Notes: generated by a model not told the origin, from the sequence alone. DNA of 64,000 bases from JABFSS01 sp964449445 (GCA_964449445.1 CAYUZT010000003.1:62001-126000); one strand, 5' to 3'. Counted from the stretch's first letter, positions 33,067 through 41,724 are shown. Translations and numbers: made by a program.

Positions 33067-34020
33067 TCATCTAGGCAACCAGAAAATGCGTTTATCATGT
33101 ATCCACCATGTCATTTGTCGTTTGGCATATTGACGCGTCTTTGACGCAATGAGTTCTTCGACGATTTTTTGATCGCTGATTTTCCACTTTCCACTTTCCA
33201 CTTTCAGCTTTTCTATGATCTCCCTGTATCCATGACTCTTCATCGCCGGGTCGTTTTCCGTATATCCCTTCTCGAGCAATCCCTGGACTTCCTTCACCCA
33301 TCCCTTTTTGAAGAGCTCCTCTGTTCGTTGATTGATGCGCCGAGTGAGCTCCTCCCGCGGTCGCTTGATGCCTATGATGAAGAGATCGTACGGTGCTGCT
33401 GACTGTGTACGCGCATCTGACGGTCTCTTGCCAGTATTCTCATAAATCTCCATCGCGCGGATGACGTACGGCTTATTTTTGACGGAGAACGCAGTGGCAG
33501 TATTGGGATCAATCTCCATGAGCCGCTGGTACAGCTTGGCACCATCATCCGCGTCATATTCCTGCTCAAGCTTCTTGCGAAGCGTTGGATCGGATGCAGT
33601 GACGAACTCCAAACCGTCGATGACGGCACTGATGTAGAGCATGGAGCCTCCCACGAGCATGGGCACATGACCTCGCGCGTGAATCTCGCCAATCACTCTC
33701 TCTGCCTCTTTTTTATACCACGCAGCAGTCGCCTCCTCTTTTGGATCGAGAACATCCAAGAGGTGATGAGGAATTCCGCGCATTTCTTCTCGCGCGATCT
33801 TGGCCGTACCGATATCGAGATATTTGTAGAGTTGCCTAGAGTCAGCATTCACCATCTCACCATCCAACCATCGTTCCATTTTCTGCTCGTGCAACCACAG
33901 CGCCAGCTCAATCGAGAACGACGTCTTTCCGCTCGCCGTTGGACCGAGAATCACGATGAGCGGACGTGCCTCCGCGCGGATGAATTCCACAAGCCGTTTT
34001 TGGAGATGTAAAGTGTCCAT
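33067..34020 (-). CDS. miaA: tRNA dimethylallyltransferase
   Basis: 317 residues. Transfers a dimethylallyl group to N6 of adenosine 37 in tRNAs that read UNN codons. The P-loop GPTASGKT is at residues 27-34. NADSRQLYKYLDIGTAK follows, then PHHLLDVLDP, LVGGSMLYISAVIDG and the KSHGYREI region. A short repeated segment (KVESGKWKI, from TTTCCAC repeats in the DNA) near residue 272 looks like a small insertion typical of intragenic repeat slippage. Divergent from clpP. Confidence 0.95.
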   Translation of the reverse strand: MDTLHLQKRLVEFIRAEARPLIVILGPTASGKTSFSIELALWLHEQKMERWLDGEMVNADSRQLYKYLDIGTAKIAREEMRGIPHHLLDVLDPKEEATAAWYKKEAERVIGEIHARGHVPMLVGGSMLYISAVIDGLEFVTASDPTLRKKLEQEYDADDGAKLYQRLMEIDPNTATAFSVKNKPYVIRAMEIYENTGKRPSDARTQSAAPYDLFIIGIKRPREELTRRINQRTEELFKKGWVKEVQGLLEKGYTENDPAMKSHGYREIIEKLKVESGKWKISDQKIVEELIASKTRQYAKRQMTWWIHDKRIFWLPR

Positions 34021-34098
34021 GACTACCGAAATGTAGAAAAAAACGCTATGATATCTACGAACAGACTTCCTATTCCTCTATCATTCTAATCCCCTCTT

Positions 34099-34752
34099 AT
34101 GCATCCCTCTATTCAATCCGTCGCCAAGAGAATTTCCCGCGGTGAGCCGGTTTCGAACTTCATCATTCCCACCGTCATCGAGAAGACGCAGTTCGGCGAG
34201 CGCGTGTACGACATCTACTCGCGCCTCATGGAGGAACGCATCGTTTTCCTGGGAACCGCCATCAACGACGACGTCGCGAACTCCGTGATCGCTCAGCTGC
34301 TGTTCCTGGAGAAAGAAGACCAGAAGAAAGACATCCTGCTCTACGTCAATTCGCCGGGAGGCCAGGTGACTTCGACGCTCGCGATGTACGACACCATGCA
34401 GTACGTGCAGCCCGATATCTCGACTGTCTGTTTGGGTATGGCGGCATCGGGGGGCGCGATCATTCTGATGGGCGGCGCCAAGGGCAAGCGCTACGCACTG
34501 ACGCATAGCGAAATCATGATCCACCAGCCGCTTGGCGGAACCGAGGGGCAGGCGACCGATATTGCGATTCATGCAGAGCACATCATCAACACGAAGAACC
34601 TCCTGAACGAGTTGATCGCCACTCACACCGGTAAGAAGGTCGAGCATGTGAAGCTGGATACCGAGCGCGACAAGTTCATGAGTGCGAAGGAGGCATTGGC
34701 GTACGGGTTGATTGATCGGATTGTGAGTAAGGGGAAGCCGGCGGCTAAATAG
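34099..34752 (+). CDS. clpP: ATP-dependent Clp protease proteolytic subunit
   Basis: 217 residues. Serine peptidase of the barrel-shaped Clp protease. The catalytic Ser is in GMAASGGAIIL, His in SEIMIHQPLGG, and Asp in DTERDKFMSA. The Ser motif has GG where most ClpPs have MG. FGERVYDIYSRLMEERIVFLG gives the N-terminal fold. The ATG follows AATCCCCTCTT with no Shine-Dalgarno. No clpX is adjacent. Confidence 0.96.
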   Translation: MHPSIQSVAKRISRGEPVSNFIIPTVIEKTQFGERVYDIYSRLMEERIVFLGTAINDDVANSVIAQLLFLEKEDQKKDILLYVNSPGGQVTSTLAMYDTMQYVQPDISTVCLGMAASGGAIILMGGAKGKRYALTHSEIMIHQPLGGTEGQATDIAIHAEHIINTKNLLNELIATHTGKKVEHVKLDTERDKFMSAKEALAYGLIDRIVSKGKPAAK

Positions 34753-34807
34753 CGCAGGTCTTCGACCTGCGTCTTTGGCATCCTGTTACCGCACGTCGAA
34801 GACGTGC
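34753..34807. repeat. Two short palindromes between clpP and tgt
   Basis: CGCAGGTC-TTC-GACCTGCG (34753-34771) and GCACGTC-GAA-GACGTGC (34791-34807). Both are perfect stems with a 3-base loop. The second is repeated in inverse at 36354-36370. The first, followed by TCTTT, may terminate clpP. Confidence 0.6.
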
Positions 34808-34824
34808 TCTGGTAATCTGATGAC

Positions 34825-35949
34825 ATGTTCGAATTGCTGAAAACAACCCCCCTCGGCCGCCGCGGCCGTATTCAGACGCCTCATGGGGTAATCGAGACCC
34901 CCTTTTTCATGCCCGTCGGGACGTGCGGTGCGATGAAGGGTCTCACGCATCAAGATCTCCAGGATCTCGGGTCGCAGATTCTCCTGTGCAATACGTATCA
35001 CCTCCACCTTCAACCGGGAGAGGATGTAGTGAAAGAAGCGGGAGGCCTGCACGAATTCATCGATTGGGAGAAGCCGATTCTCACCGATTCCGGCGGCTTT
35101 CAGGTGTTTTCGCTCCAGGCAATCAACGAGATCACCGACAAAGGCGTGCACTTCCGTTCACACCTTAACGGCGATCCGCTGTTTCTGGGTCCAGAGGAAT
35201 CGATGCGCATTCAGCATGACCTGGGAGCCGATATCATCATGTGTTTTGATCAGTGCCCGCCCAGTAAGGCTTCACGCGAAGAGCAGGTGAAAGCTGTTGA
35301 AAGAACGCTGATGTGGGCAGCAGAGTGTAGGAGATGGCATGAGAATCTGAAGAAGTCGAAGAGGTCGAGGAAATCGATGACAACCGATTCTTCGCATTCA
35401 TCGACATCCTCGACCTCTCCTCAATTATTCGGCATCGTCCAAGGAGGCCTGGAACGCGATCTCCGTGAGAAATGCGCAAGGGAACTCGCAGCAATCGGTT
35501 TTGATGGCTACGCGATCGGCGGCCTTGCAGTCGGAGAGACGGAAGAAGAGATGTATCAGATGCTGGATGTCGTGTGCCCGTTGCTTCCGGACGATAAGCC
35601 ACGCTACTTGATGGGAGTCGGACGCATTGAGCAGATGAAGACGGCGATCTCCAAAGGCATCGACATGTTCGATTGCGTTCTCCCCATGCGCGAGGCGCGG
35701 CACGGGACGATCTGGATGAGTGATGGAAGCAAGATTCGCATTATCAACAGCGAATTCCGCCACGATCACTCGGTGATTGATGCAGAGTCCCCTTCTCCAC
35801 TCGGGAGACTCCACAAGAAGAGTTACCTTCATCATCTTCTCAGAGCTCATGAGAGATTGGGAGAGACGATTGCGACCAGTCAGAATCTTGGAGTGACTTT
35901 ACAGGCATTTCGCGAAGTTCGAGATTCAATTGATTCCAAAAATCGTTAA
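34825..35949 (+). CDS. tgt: tRNA-guanine transglycosylase, zinc-site cysteines absent
   Basis: 374 residues. It replaces G34 with preQ1 in tRNAs with GUN anticodons. Catalytic motifs are present: TDSGGFQVFSL, MCFDQCPPSK, FGIVQGG, GGLAVGE, YLMGVGR and DMFDCVLPMREARHGT. The usual CxCxxC zinc site after the EARHG strand is replaced by AESPSPLGRLHKKSYLHHLL. All three Cys are missing and only the His remains. A Ser/Lys insert at about 178-197 is encoded by a palindromic DNA element. Function may be retained without zinc or changed. Confidence 0.9.
   Translation: MFELLKTTPLGRRGRIQTPHGVIETPFFMPVGTCGAMKGLTHQDLQDLGSQILLCNTYHLHLQPGEDVVKEAGGLHEFIDWEKPILTDSGGFQVFSLQAINEITDKGVHFRSHLNGDPLFLGPEESMRIQHDLGADIIMCFDQCPPSKASREEQVKAVERTLMWAAECRRWHENLKKSKRSRKSMTTDSSHSSTSSTSPQLFGIVQGGLERDLREKCARELAAIGFDGYAIGGLAVGETEEEMYQMLDVVCPLLPDDKPRYLMGVGRIEQMKTAISKGIDMFDCVLPMREARHGTIWMSDGSKIRIINSEFRHDHSVIDAESPSPLGRLHKKSYLHHLLRAHERLGETIATSQNLGVTLQAFREVRDSIDSKNR
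35361..35417 (+). repeat. Palindromic insertion inside tgt
   Basis: GAGGTCGAGG-AAA-TCGATGA and TCATCGA-CAT-CCTCGACCTC form 17 paired bases with one 3-base internal loop and a 17-base apical loop. The frame is kept, and it encodes a Ser/Arg/Lys stretch absent from typical Tgt between the FDQCPPSK and FGIVQGG strands. It resembles the palindromic elements inserted in Rickettsia genes in its effect. Confidence 0.7.
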
Positions 35950-36028
35950 TGATTAATAGCAAATGAAAGTTCGTAAGTTAAAAAGTTCTAACCTTAAAAC
36001 TTCCTTAATCATTATTTGTTAATTATTT

Positions 36029-36340
36029 TTATGCAGTAATCTTCATTACTTCAACTTCAGTGTAATCCTGCCGGTGCCCTTTCACGCGACGATAGCGCTT
36101 GCGGCGCTTGAACTTCTGGATGCGGATTTTGTCGGCTTTACCGTGACGGAGCACTTTCACTTCCACGCTCGCGCCGCTGACGAGAGGGGCTCCCACCTTC
36201 ACGTCGTCACCATCGGAAATGAGCAGAACCTTGTCGAATGTCAGGGTTTTGCCCGAATCTGACGCATGGAGTGGAACCTTGAGCCGAAGGCCCTTTTCCA
36301 CTTTCTCCTGAAAGCCGGCGATGTCGACGATGGCAAACAT
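36029..36340 (-). CDS. rplU: 50S ribosomal protein L21
   Basis: 103 residues from ATG 36340 (MFAIVDIAGFQEKV). 23S-binding L21 with KVLLISDGDDVKVGAPLV, RIQKFKRRKRYRRVKGHRQ and YTEVEVMKI, the conserved basic C-terminal region. Usually paired with rpmA (L27), which is not visible on either side. Single-gene unit, convergent with tgt. Confidence 0.95.
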   Translation of the reverse strand: MFAIVDIAGFQEKVEKGLRLKVPLHASDSGKTLTFDKVLLISDGDDVKVGAPLVSGASVEVKVLRHGKADKIRIQKFKRRKRYRRVKGHRQDYTEVEVMKITA

Positions 36341-36353
36341 TGGCTTGTTGAGA

Positions 36354-36370
36354 GCACGTCTTCGACGTGC
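36354..36370. repeat. Short palindrome upstream of rplU
   Basis: GCACGTC-TTC-GACGTGC, the inverse of the palindrome at 34791-34807. It lies 14 bases before the rplU start, in the leader of its mRNA. Confidence 0.6.
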
Positions 36371-36411
36371 GTGCGCGGCAGTGTAGGAGAGAAGATGAAA
36401 CCAGGCAAGTT

Positions 36412-36954
36412 TTAGCGGTTCCGCGGATCGTCCTGGGGGTTCACATACGTGAGACCCCATGGGCCGATTCCATGAAGCTGGACAACGGCACCATCCCTGC
36501 TCCACGCAAAGTGACGCGTCCCGGTGCGCATCATTGCAAAACCGCCCACCGGAAGCTCCGTGAGAGCCTTCTCATCGAATGTTTCTCCCATTCCAAGCGA
36601 GAAAGTTCCTGAAAGAACAGTCACGTGCTCATCGGCGGGATGATGATGCGGCGGTACGTGGTAATTTGCCGGTACCATGATACGCATGGTGAACGGTCCC
36701 GGTTTGCTGGGATCTCCTTCGAGTATCGCGATCTTTGCTCCGGCAGGGAGTGACGGTGGCGCGTCAGCCCATTGTATATCAGCGGGTGCCTTGAGGATGT
36801 GCTCAGGCGCCATAGCCTCCTGTTCCATAACGGAAGAGGCAGACTTCTCCATTGCTTTCGGAGGAGTATTTTGAGGAGCGCAACCTGTGATCAACGCAGC
36901 GAGTGCAATCGTTCCGAGCGGAAGGGAAAGGTGTGTGGTACGCATAGTGCGCAT
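36412..36954 (-). CDS. Cupin-domain lipoprotein
   Basis: 180 residues. The signal peptide ends in ALITGC (lipobox), then a Ser/Glu/Met-rich linker. The cupin strand motif HVPPHHHPADEHVTVLSG near residue 99 carries the metal-binding His cluster, and GTRHFAWSRDG gives the second motif. It is likely a metal-binding beta-barrel at the cell surface. It is the 3' member of a minus-strand series that leads into the copper locus. Ligand unknown. Confidence 0.75.
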   Translation of the reverse strand: MRTMRTTHLSLPLGTIALAALITGCAPQNTPPKAMEKSASSVMEQEAMAPEHILKAPADIQWADAPPSLPAGAKIAILEGDPSKPGPFTMRIMVPANYHVPPHHHPADEHVTVLSGTFSLGMGETFDEKALTELPVGGFAMMRTGTRHFAWSRDGAVVQLHGIGPWGLTYVNPQDDPRNR

Positions 36955-36993
36955 AGGATATATAGAGACGATATTATTGCAAGGAAGTAATGC

Positions 36994-37113
36994 TTATCTG
37001 AAATGCTCCAAGCCTCGCTGTATGTGCTTACCAACGCCGGGTGAAGATTTCGAATCAGCACAAGCCGTGAGCAGAAAAAAGCCAATGAGAAACAGAGATA
37101 AAAGGAATTTCAT
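36994..37113 (-). CDS. Tiny 39-residue lipoprotein
   Basis: ATG 37113 to TAA 36994. MKFLLSLFLIGFFLLTAC is a complete lipoprotein signal with lipobox LTAC, followed by only 21 mature residues (ADSKSSPGVGKHIQRGLEHF). It lies 7 bases downstream of the next lipoprotein gene, on the same strand, suggesting co-translation. Such peptides can be entericidin-like or may be remnants of larger lipoproteins. Confidence 0.55.
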   Translation of the reverse strand: MKFLLSLFLIGFFLLTACADSKSSPGVGKHIQRGLEHFR

Positions 37114-37120
37114 ACCGGTA

Positions 37121-37885
37121 TTACAGATGACGGGACCAATCAAATTCTACCGTCACGACCTTCCCCTTGATCTGGAACTGCGTGAAGGCGCGATAGAAAT
37201 CATCCGTGGGCATGGAGGTAGCGAAGACCGGTGTATCACCCTCCTCAGACGCGTGAGTGTGGATGAAGTCGCCCGATGGAGAAATAAGGACACTGTGTCC
37301 TTTGGCACCAAGATACTCTTCCAACTGCACAGGCTGGCCTTGACTGTCCGTGATGTCATACGTGAATGTCACTTCATCGGCCAATACCGTTGATTGGAAG
37401 GTGAAGCGGTAACCATCGACTATCTTCACCGTCTCAGAGTGCTTCGCAATGCCATACGCGCCAAGATCTCCAGGGTACTGCTTACCAAACTGAATCGTGT
37501 AAGTCTTCTCATCAGTATTGACGAAATCCGCGTACCGCCAGTATGTGCCCCCTGCGGGTGCAGTGAATGAAACGCGCCAAACACCGTCTGCATCACGCTG
37601 CGGATGAAGGTGCTGGAAGTGTTGCAAATCATCACGCACGATGATGAGGTGCATTTCCTTCGTGTGGCTGACACCGTAATCATCGAACACTGCATCGCCG
37701 TCACGGACGGAGAATGCGATCTCTGCATCTGTGCTCTGGTCACGAACAATCAGGTTCTTCGCTTCCTGCGTACTGCCCTGTTCATGACCTCCGCTAGTTC
37801 CTCCATGTTGGGCGGTAGGAGTCGTAGGGGCACAAGCAGAAAGGAGCACGGAGCCGGTGATGAGAAGTGAGAGCATGTACTTCAT
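37121..37885 (-). CDS. Copper-locus lipoprotein with HLHP-type metal-binding domain
   Basis: 254 residues from ATG 37885. Signal peptide with lipobox LLSAC, then a His/Gly-rich linker (QHGGTSGGHEQG). The domain MHLIIVRDDLQHFQHLHPQ near residue 92 and TYWRYADFV is found in proteins near heavy-metal ATPases. A second His site lies at GDFIHTHASEEGD. It probably binds or buffers copper outside the membrane. The start overlaps the stop of the upstream membrane-protein gene by 4 bases (ATGA). Confidence 0.75.
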   Translation of the reverse strand: MKYMLSLLITGSVLLSACAPTTPTAQHGGTSGGHEQGSTQEAKNLIVRDQSTDAEIAFSVRDGDAVFDDYGVSHTKEMHLIIVRDDLQHFQHLHPQRDADGVWRVSFTAPAGGTYWRYADFVNTDEKTYTIQFGKQYPGDLGAYGIAKHSETVKIVDGYRFTFQSTVLADEVTFTYDITDSQGQPVQLEEYLGAKGHSVLISPSGDFIHTHASEEGDTPVFATSMPTDDFYRAFTQFQIKGKVVTVEFDWSRHL

Positions 37886-38832
37886 AACGAAGCTGGGGAA
37901 GGAGAAAAAATGCGTTTGGAAAGAGAAATAACAATGCCGACAGCTGTACCAGCAACGGCACTCGCAATGATCGCTGTCCACATTTCGGAAGGAGCGTACT
38001 GGAACTGCGGCTCGAAGAATTGTGAGGTAAATCCGTAAAGAATCACGCTGTGAAGTGTTCCTACAAGGAATCCTCGCAGGACAATGGACTGTCCTCGGAG
38101 CAGATCAATGACAGCTGCAGGAACAAGACAGGAGAAGATCATCAACCATCCCGGTGGATGATCGTGTGGCTGGATCGAAAGATTCGGTGCCATCTTCTCT
38201 GCGAAATTCATCGCGGCAAGGAGCATGAAGATCCCCGCGACGGAAATCGCGCTCCCGAAGCGCCGCATCTGCTCTTGCGCGTAGAGAAAACCAGCGGCAA
38301 TGATCCCACTTCCGATACCGGCACCCGCAAATCCGACGAGATGATAGGGGCCGATCGGCTCGAGGGGAGATGTAAGAAAGAGGGCGAGGCTGAGAGCGGA
38401 TGCGAGCGCCACACTTTGTAAAATATGCCGTGCGACGACATCTTGATCTTTCCGAAGGTGCGCGAAGAGGAAGAGAAAGCTCCCGATGAGAGTGAGTCCG
38501 AGAATGACATGCGGGGGGCTCCAGATGATAAGGGGACTATTCACCGGTTCTACTCCAAAGACCCTGTGCCACAGTTCATCGAACGGAGCAGAGGCGGGAA
38601 TGAGGAAGAGAACAATTGCGAGCCACTTCCACGATCTCTCACGCGTCTTCCACCAGCCGTAGGATCCTGTACCGATTGCAACGAGCACCGAGGTATAGAG
38701 GAGAAGATGTGGTGCAGACCAGAAACTCTCCCGTCCAAGGGCTCCATGCCACCATACATCCCATGTGCCCGCAAGCACGGCGGAGAAGAGGGCAATCGTG
38801 ATAAGCCGGACAGGAGAGGTACGAGCATTCAT
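37882..38832 (-). CDS. Polytopic membrane protein of the copper locus
   Basis: 316 residues from ATG 38832, with eight or nine transmembrane helices. His-bearing loops (TWDVWWHG, PHLLLYTS, DELWHRVFG, WSPPHVILG, QPHDHPPG) lie at membrane borders and could bind copper. No named family recognised. It overlaps copA upstream and the lipoprotein gene downstream, each by 4 bases, so the three products are made together. Confidence 0.7.
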   Translation of the reverse strand: MNARTSPVRLITIALFSAVLAGTWDVWWHGALGRESFWSAPHLLLYTSVLVAIGTGSYGWWKTRERSWKWLAIVLFLIPASAPFDELWHRVFGVEPVNSPLIIWSPPHVILGLTLIGSFLFLFAHLRKDQDVVARHILQSVALASALSLALFLTSPLEPIGPYHLVGFAGAGIGSGIIAAGFLYAQEQMRRFGSAISVAGIFMLLAAMNFAEKMAPNLSIQPHDHPPGWLMIFSCLVPAAVIDLLRGQSIVLRGFLVGTLHSVILYGFTSQFFEPQFQYAPSEMWTAIIASAVAGTAVGIVISLSKRIFSPSPASL

Positions 38833-41147
38833 GAACTGATGCGGGCGAACAGAAAGAACATGACGGTGAACCCGATGGTCATGACGAAGGGAGCGATATC
38901 CGACAGCCAATTTCTCCTCTGCGGGTGGAACCCTTTCAGCAGTAGCGAGTTCGTGACAACCGATACGGAGCTGAACGCCATCGCGAGCCCGGCGAGTTCG
39001 GGGCGCAGGACGAGTCCGAACGAGATGAAAACGCGTGCCGCGATAGGAATACCAATCACGTTGTAGAAGAGGGCGAAGAACATGTTCTGATGAATCTTGT
39101 TTACGGTGGCACGGCTGAGCTTGATCGCGGTCACGACATCGCGCAGATCGTTCTTCACAAGAACGATGCCGCCAGTCTCCATCGCGATGTCCGTACCGCT
39201 TCCCATCGCAATACCGAGATCAGCCTGCGCGAGGGCGGGACTGTCGTTGATGCCGTCACCGACCATGCCGACCTTTCTGCCCTGCTCCTGGAGTCGCTTC
39301 ACTTCCGCTGCCTTGTCCTCCGGCAGAACGTCCGCGAGCACATTCTGAATCCCTGCCTGTCTCGCCAGGGCATGCGCGGTGCGCTTGTTGTCGCCTGTAA
39401 TCATGTACACATCGATCCCCATATGTTTGAGCTGTTCGACCGCCTCCTCCGATGTCTCTTTCAGGGTATCTGCCACCGCGATGATGCCGATAATGTGCTG
39501 CTGATCGGCAAGCAGCATGGCGGTCTTGCCTTCATCCTCCAATTTCCGCATCGCCTCTTCGGCTTCGAGCTCTGAGACGGCGATCTTTTGCATGAGTTTG
39601 CGATTTCCCATGAAATACATTATTCCGTTGATCGATCCCTCTACCCCGTGGCCGGGAATGGCTCTGAACGACTCTGCATTGCTTAGTGACATTCCTTTCG
39701 CTTTTGCGTGATTGACAATGCTCTCCGCAAGAGGGTGCTCAGAGCCTTGCTCGAGACTTGCAGCAATTTTCAGAATACCTTCCTCGCTTCCTTCAAAGGC
39801 AATGACATTCGTCACCTCCGGCTTGCCCTTACTGAGCGTCCCCGTCTTATCGAAGACAATGATATTGATCCTCTTCGCCGCTTCCAGCGGTTCCCCGCCG
39901 CGAATGAGGATGCCCTGCTCGGCTCCTTTGCCTGTCGCCACCATGATGCTCGTGGGTGTTGCCAGTCCCATGGCGCAGGGACAGGCGATGACGATCACGG
40001 AGACGAAGGCGAGCAGAGAGAATGTGATTCCTGCGCCGAGGAACATCCATATCGCAAACGTCAGAGTGGCGATGCCGATGACAGCAGGCACGAACCATGA
40101 AGAAATCCAGTCTGCGAAGGCCTGAATGGGCGCCTTGGATCCCTGCGCGTCCTCCACGAATCGGATGATCTGCGCGAGGGCCGTCTCCGCACCGACCTTC
40201 TCGGCTCTGAACTCGATGCTGCCGGTGCCATTCATCGTCGCACCGAAAATGCGGTCACCTTCCTTTTTCTCCACGGGAATGCTTTCACCCGTGAGCATCG
40301 ACTCATCGATGGAGGTGAGTCCCTTGATCACCACTCCGTCGACGGGAACTTTCTCACCGGGCCGGACGACAACGATGTCGCCAGCCCGCACCTCTTCGAT
40401 GGGTATATCAACGCTCAGATCTCCTCGAATGACCCGGGCTGTTTTCGCCTGCAGTCCGATGAGCTTCGAAATCGCCTCACTCGTCGCGCCCTTCGCTCGT
40501 GCTTCGAGCCATTTGCCAAGGAGAACAAACGTAATCAGGAGCGCGGCAACTTCAAAGTAGAGATCGTGCATTTCACCGATCACCGTTCCCTCAGTCACGA
40601 GATGCGTGATGAAGTTATACAGGCTGTAGAAATAGGCGGTAGAGGTGCCGATGGCGATCAGGCTGTCCATGCTGAACGTTCCCATCTTCAGGCTGCTCCA
40701 GAATCCTCTGTAGAAACCCGCGCCGAGCCAGAACTGGACGGGGGTGGCCAGGATCAGGGAGATGATGCCCATAAAAGGCATGACAGTTTCATGCATCGGG
40801 CTATCCGGCAGAAATGACAGCACCATGAATCCGAGCATGGGGAAGCTCAGGATGAGTCCGATCCAGAACTTACGCCGGTAGCTGGCGATCTCTTCCAGCC
40901 TGCGTTTCTTCTCCGCTTCACGGTCCTTCTCATCGGAAACGACAGCACCGTAGCCTGCCGCTTTCACGGCGGCGATGAGGCCTTGTTCACTCACTTGTGC
41001 AGGATCAAAGCGAATGCGTGCTTTATTCGCACCGTAATTCACATTTGCTTCCTCCACGCCGGCGGTCTTCTTGAGCTTACGAGTGATGAGGGCACTGCAA
41101 CTGGCACAGTGCATGCCAGTGATGGAGAGGGTGGCCTGAGCAGACAT
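38829..41147 (-). CDS. copA: Cu(+)-exporting P-type ATPase
   Basis: 772 residues from ATG 41147 (MSAQATLSITGMHCASC). One N-terminal HMA domain has the CASC metal site at residues 14-17. The membrane core has the CPC metal-binding motif (IACPCAMGLATP) near 387. The phosphorylation site is DKTGT near 434, HPLA is in SEHPLAESIV, and GDGINDSPALAQADLG marks the hinge. It pumps Cu+ out of the cytosol. One base separates its start from the copZ stop. Confidence 0.96.
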   Translation of the reverse strand: MSAQATLSITGMHCASCSALITRKLKKTAGVEEANVNYGANKARIRFDPAQVSEQGLIAAVKAAGYGAVVSDEKDREAEKKRRLEEIASYRRKFWIGLILSFPMLGFMVLSFLPDSPMHETVMPFMGIISLILATPVQFWLGAGFYRGFWSSLKMGTFSMDSLIAIGTSTAYFYSLYNFITHLVTEGTVIGEMHDLYFEVAALLITFVLLGKWLEARAKGATSEAISKLIGLQAKTARVIRGDLSVDIPIEEVRAGDIVVVRPGEKVPVDGVVIKGLTSIDESMLTGESIPVEKKEGDRIFGATMNGTGSIEFRAEKVGAETALAQIIRFVEDAQGSKAPIQAFADWISSWFVPAVIGIATLTFAIWMFLGAGITFSLLAFVSVIVIACPCAMGLATPTSIMVATGKGAEQGILIRGGEPLEAAKRINIIVFDKTGTLSKGKPEVTNVIAFEGSEEGILKIAASLEQGSEHPLAESIVNHAKAKGMSLSNAESFRAIPGHGVEGSINGIMYFMGNRKLMQKIAVSELEAEEAMRKLEDEGKTAMLLADQQHIIGIIAVADTLKETSEEAVEQLKHMGIDVYMITGDNKRTAHALARQAGIQNVLADVLPEDKAAEVKRLQEQGRKVGMVGDGINDSPALAQADLGIAMGSGTDIAMETGGIVLVKNDLRDVVTAIKLSRATVNKIHQNMFFALFYNVIGIPIAARVFISFGLVLRPELAGLAMAFSSVSVVTNSLLLKGFHPQRRNWLSDIAPFVMTIGFTVMFFLFARISS

Positions 41148-41148
41148 T

Positions 41149-41364
41149 TCAGAAAGCAGGATGGACTTTGTACTTCTCATCAAGTGCCTCGATTTCCTTC
41201 GTCCATTTTTGAATGTCAAAACCTTCGTCATAATCAAGCGTCACTTTTTTCGTATCAATATCGACTCCGACATTCTTGATCGCAGGAAACTCACTACTCA
41301 CATCTTTGATAAGCGCCGCGCAGGACGCGCAGTGGATGCCGGGGATGGAAACGGTTGTTTGCAT
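41149..41364 (-). CDS. copZ: HMA-domain copper chaperone
   Basis: 71 residues, a single ferredoxin-like HMA fold with GIHCASC near residue 9-15. It hands Cu+ to CopA and may deliver it to CsoR. The core is slightly longer at the C-terminus than the typical 68. It lies between csoR and copA in one unit. Confidence 0.93.
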   Translation of the reverse strand: MQTTVSIPGIHCASCAALIKDVSSEFPAIKNVGVDIDTKKVTLDYDEGFDIQKWTKEIEALDEKYKVHPAF

Positions 41365-41382
41365 GGAAAAATGGGAAAGAAT

Positions 41383-41655
41383 TTAAGAACGCTGCGAAAG
41401 TCCGATTACCTTGAGGATATCTGTGATAAATTCCTCCTTCGCTTTTGGAGAGGAGAGATTTTTTGAACCGCAGGTATGAAGATGCGATTCAAGCACCATG
41501 CCTTGAATGTGCTTCAAATGCCCCTGCATAGCGAGGGCGATCTCCAAAATCTTTGTACAGTATGCGTCTTCATCGACAAGCTGGCGCAGCTTGGCCGTGA
41601 GGCCTTCGAGCCGCTTGATCGCATCGAGTGTCTTTTTCTTGGCATCGGCTTTCAT
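41383..41655 (-). CDS. csoR: CsoR-family copper-sensing repressor
   Basis: 90 residues from ATG 41655. DUF156 helical fold. Cys33 (DAYCTKIL), His58 and Cys62 (ESHLHTCG) have the same spacing (25 and 4) as the Cu(I) ligands of Mycobacterium tuberculosis CsoR. It derepresses the locus when Cu+ binds. The overlapping promoter and inverted repeat just upstream imply autoregulation. Confidence 0.93.
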   Translation of the reverse strand: MKADAKKKTLDAIKRLEGLTAKLRQLVDEDAYCTKILEIALAMQGHLKHIQGMVLESHLHTCGSKNLSSPKAKEEFITDILKVIGLSQRS

Positions 41656-41661
41656 GGCATT

Positions 41662-41712
41662 GAAGGGGTAGGGGGTAGAGGTACCATAGTTCCCTACCCC
41701 TTCATCAGTCAA
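41662..41712 (-). promoter_or_regulatory. csoR promoter with overlapping copper operator
   Basis: Minus strand TTGACT (41707-41712), 18-base spacer, TATGGT (41683-41688). An inverted repeat GAAGGGGTAGGG (41662-41673) and CCCTACCCCTTC (41692-41703) has perfect 12-base arms with 18 bases between them. G/C-rich TACCCC arms are typical of CsoR operators. The repeat covers the spacer and start region, so bound repressor would block polymerase. Confidence 0.8.
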
Positions 41713-41724
41713 GAGAAATGCCGA

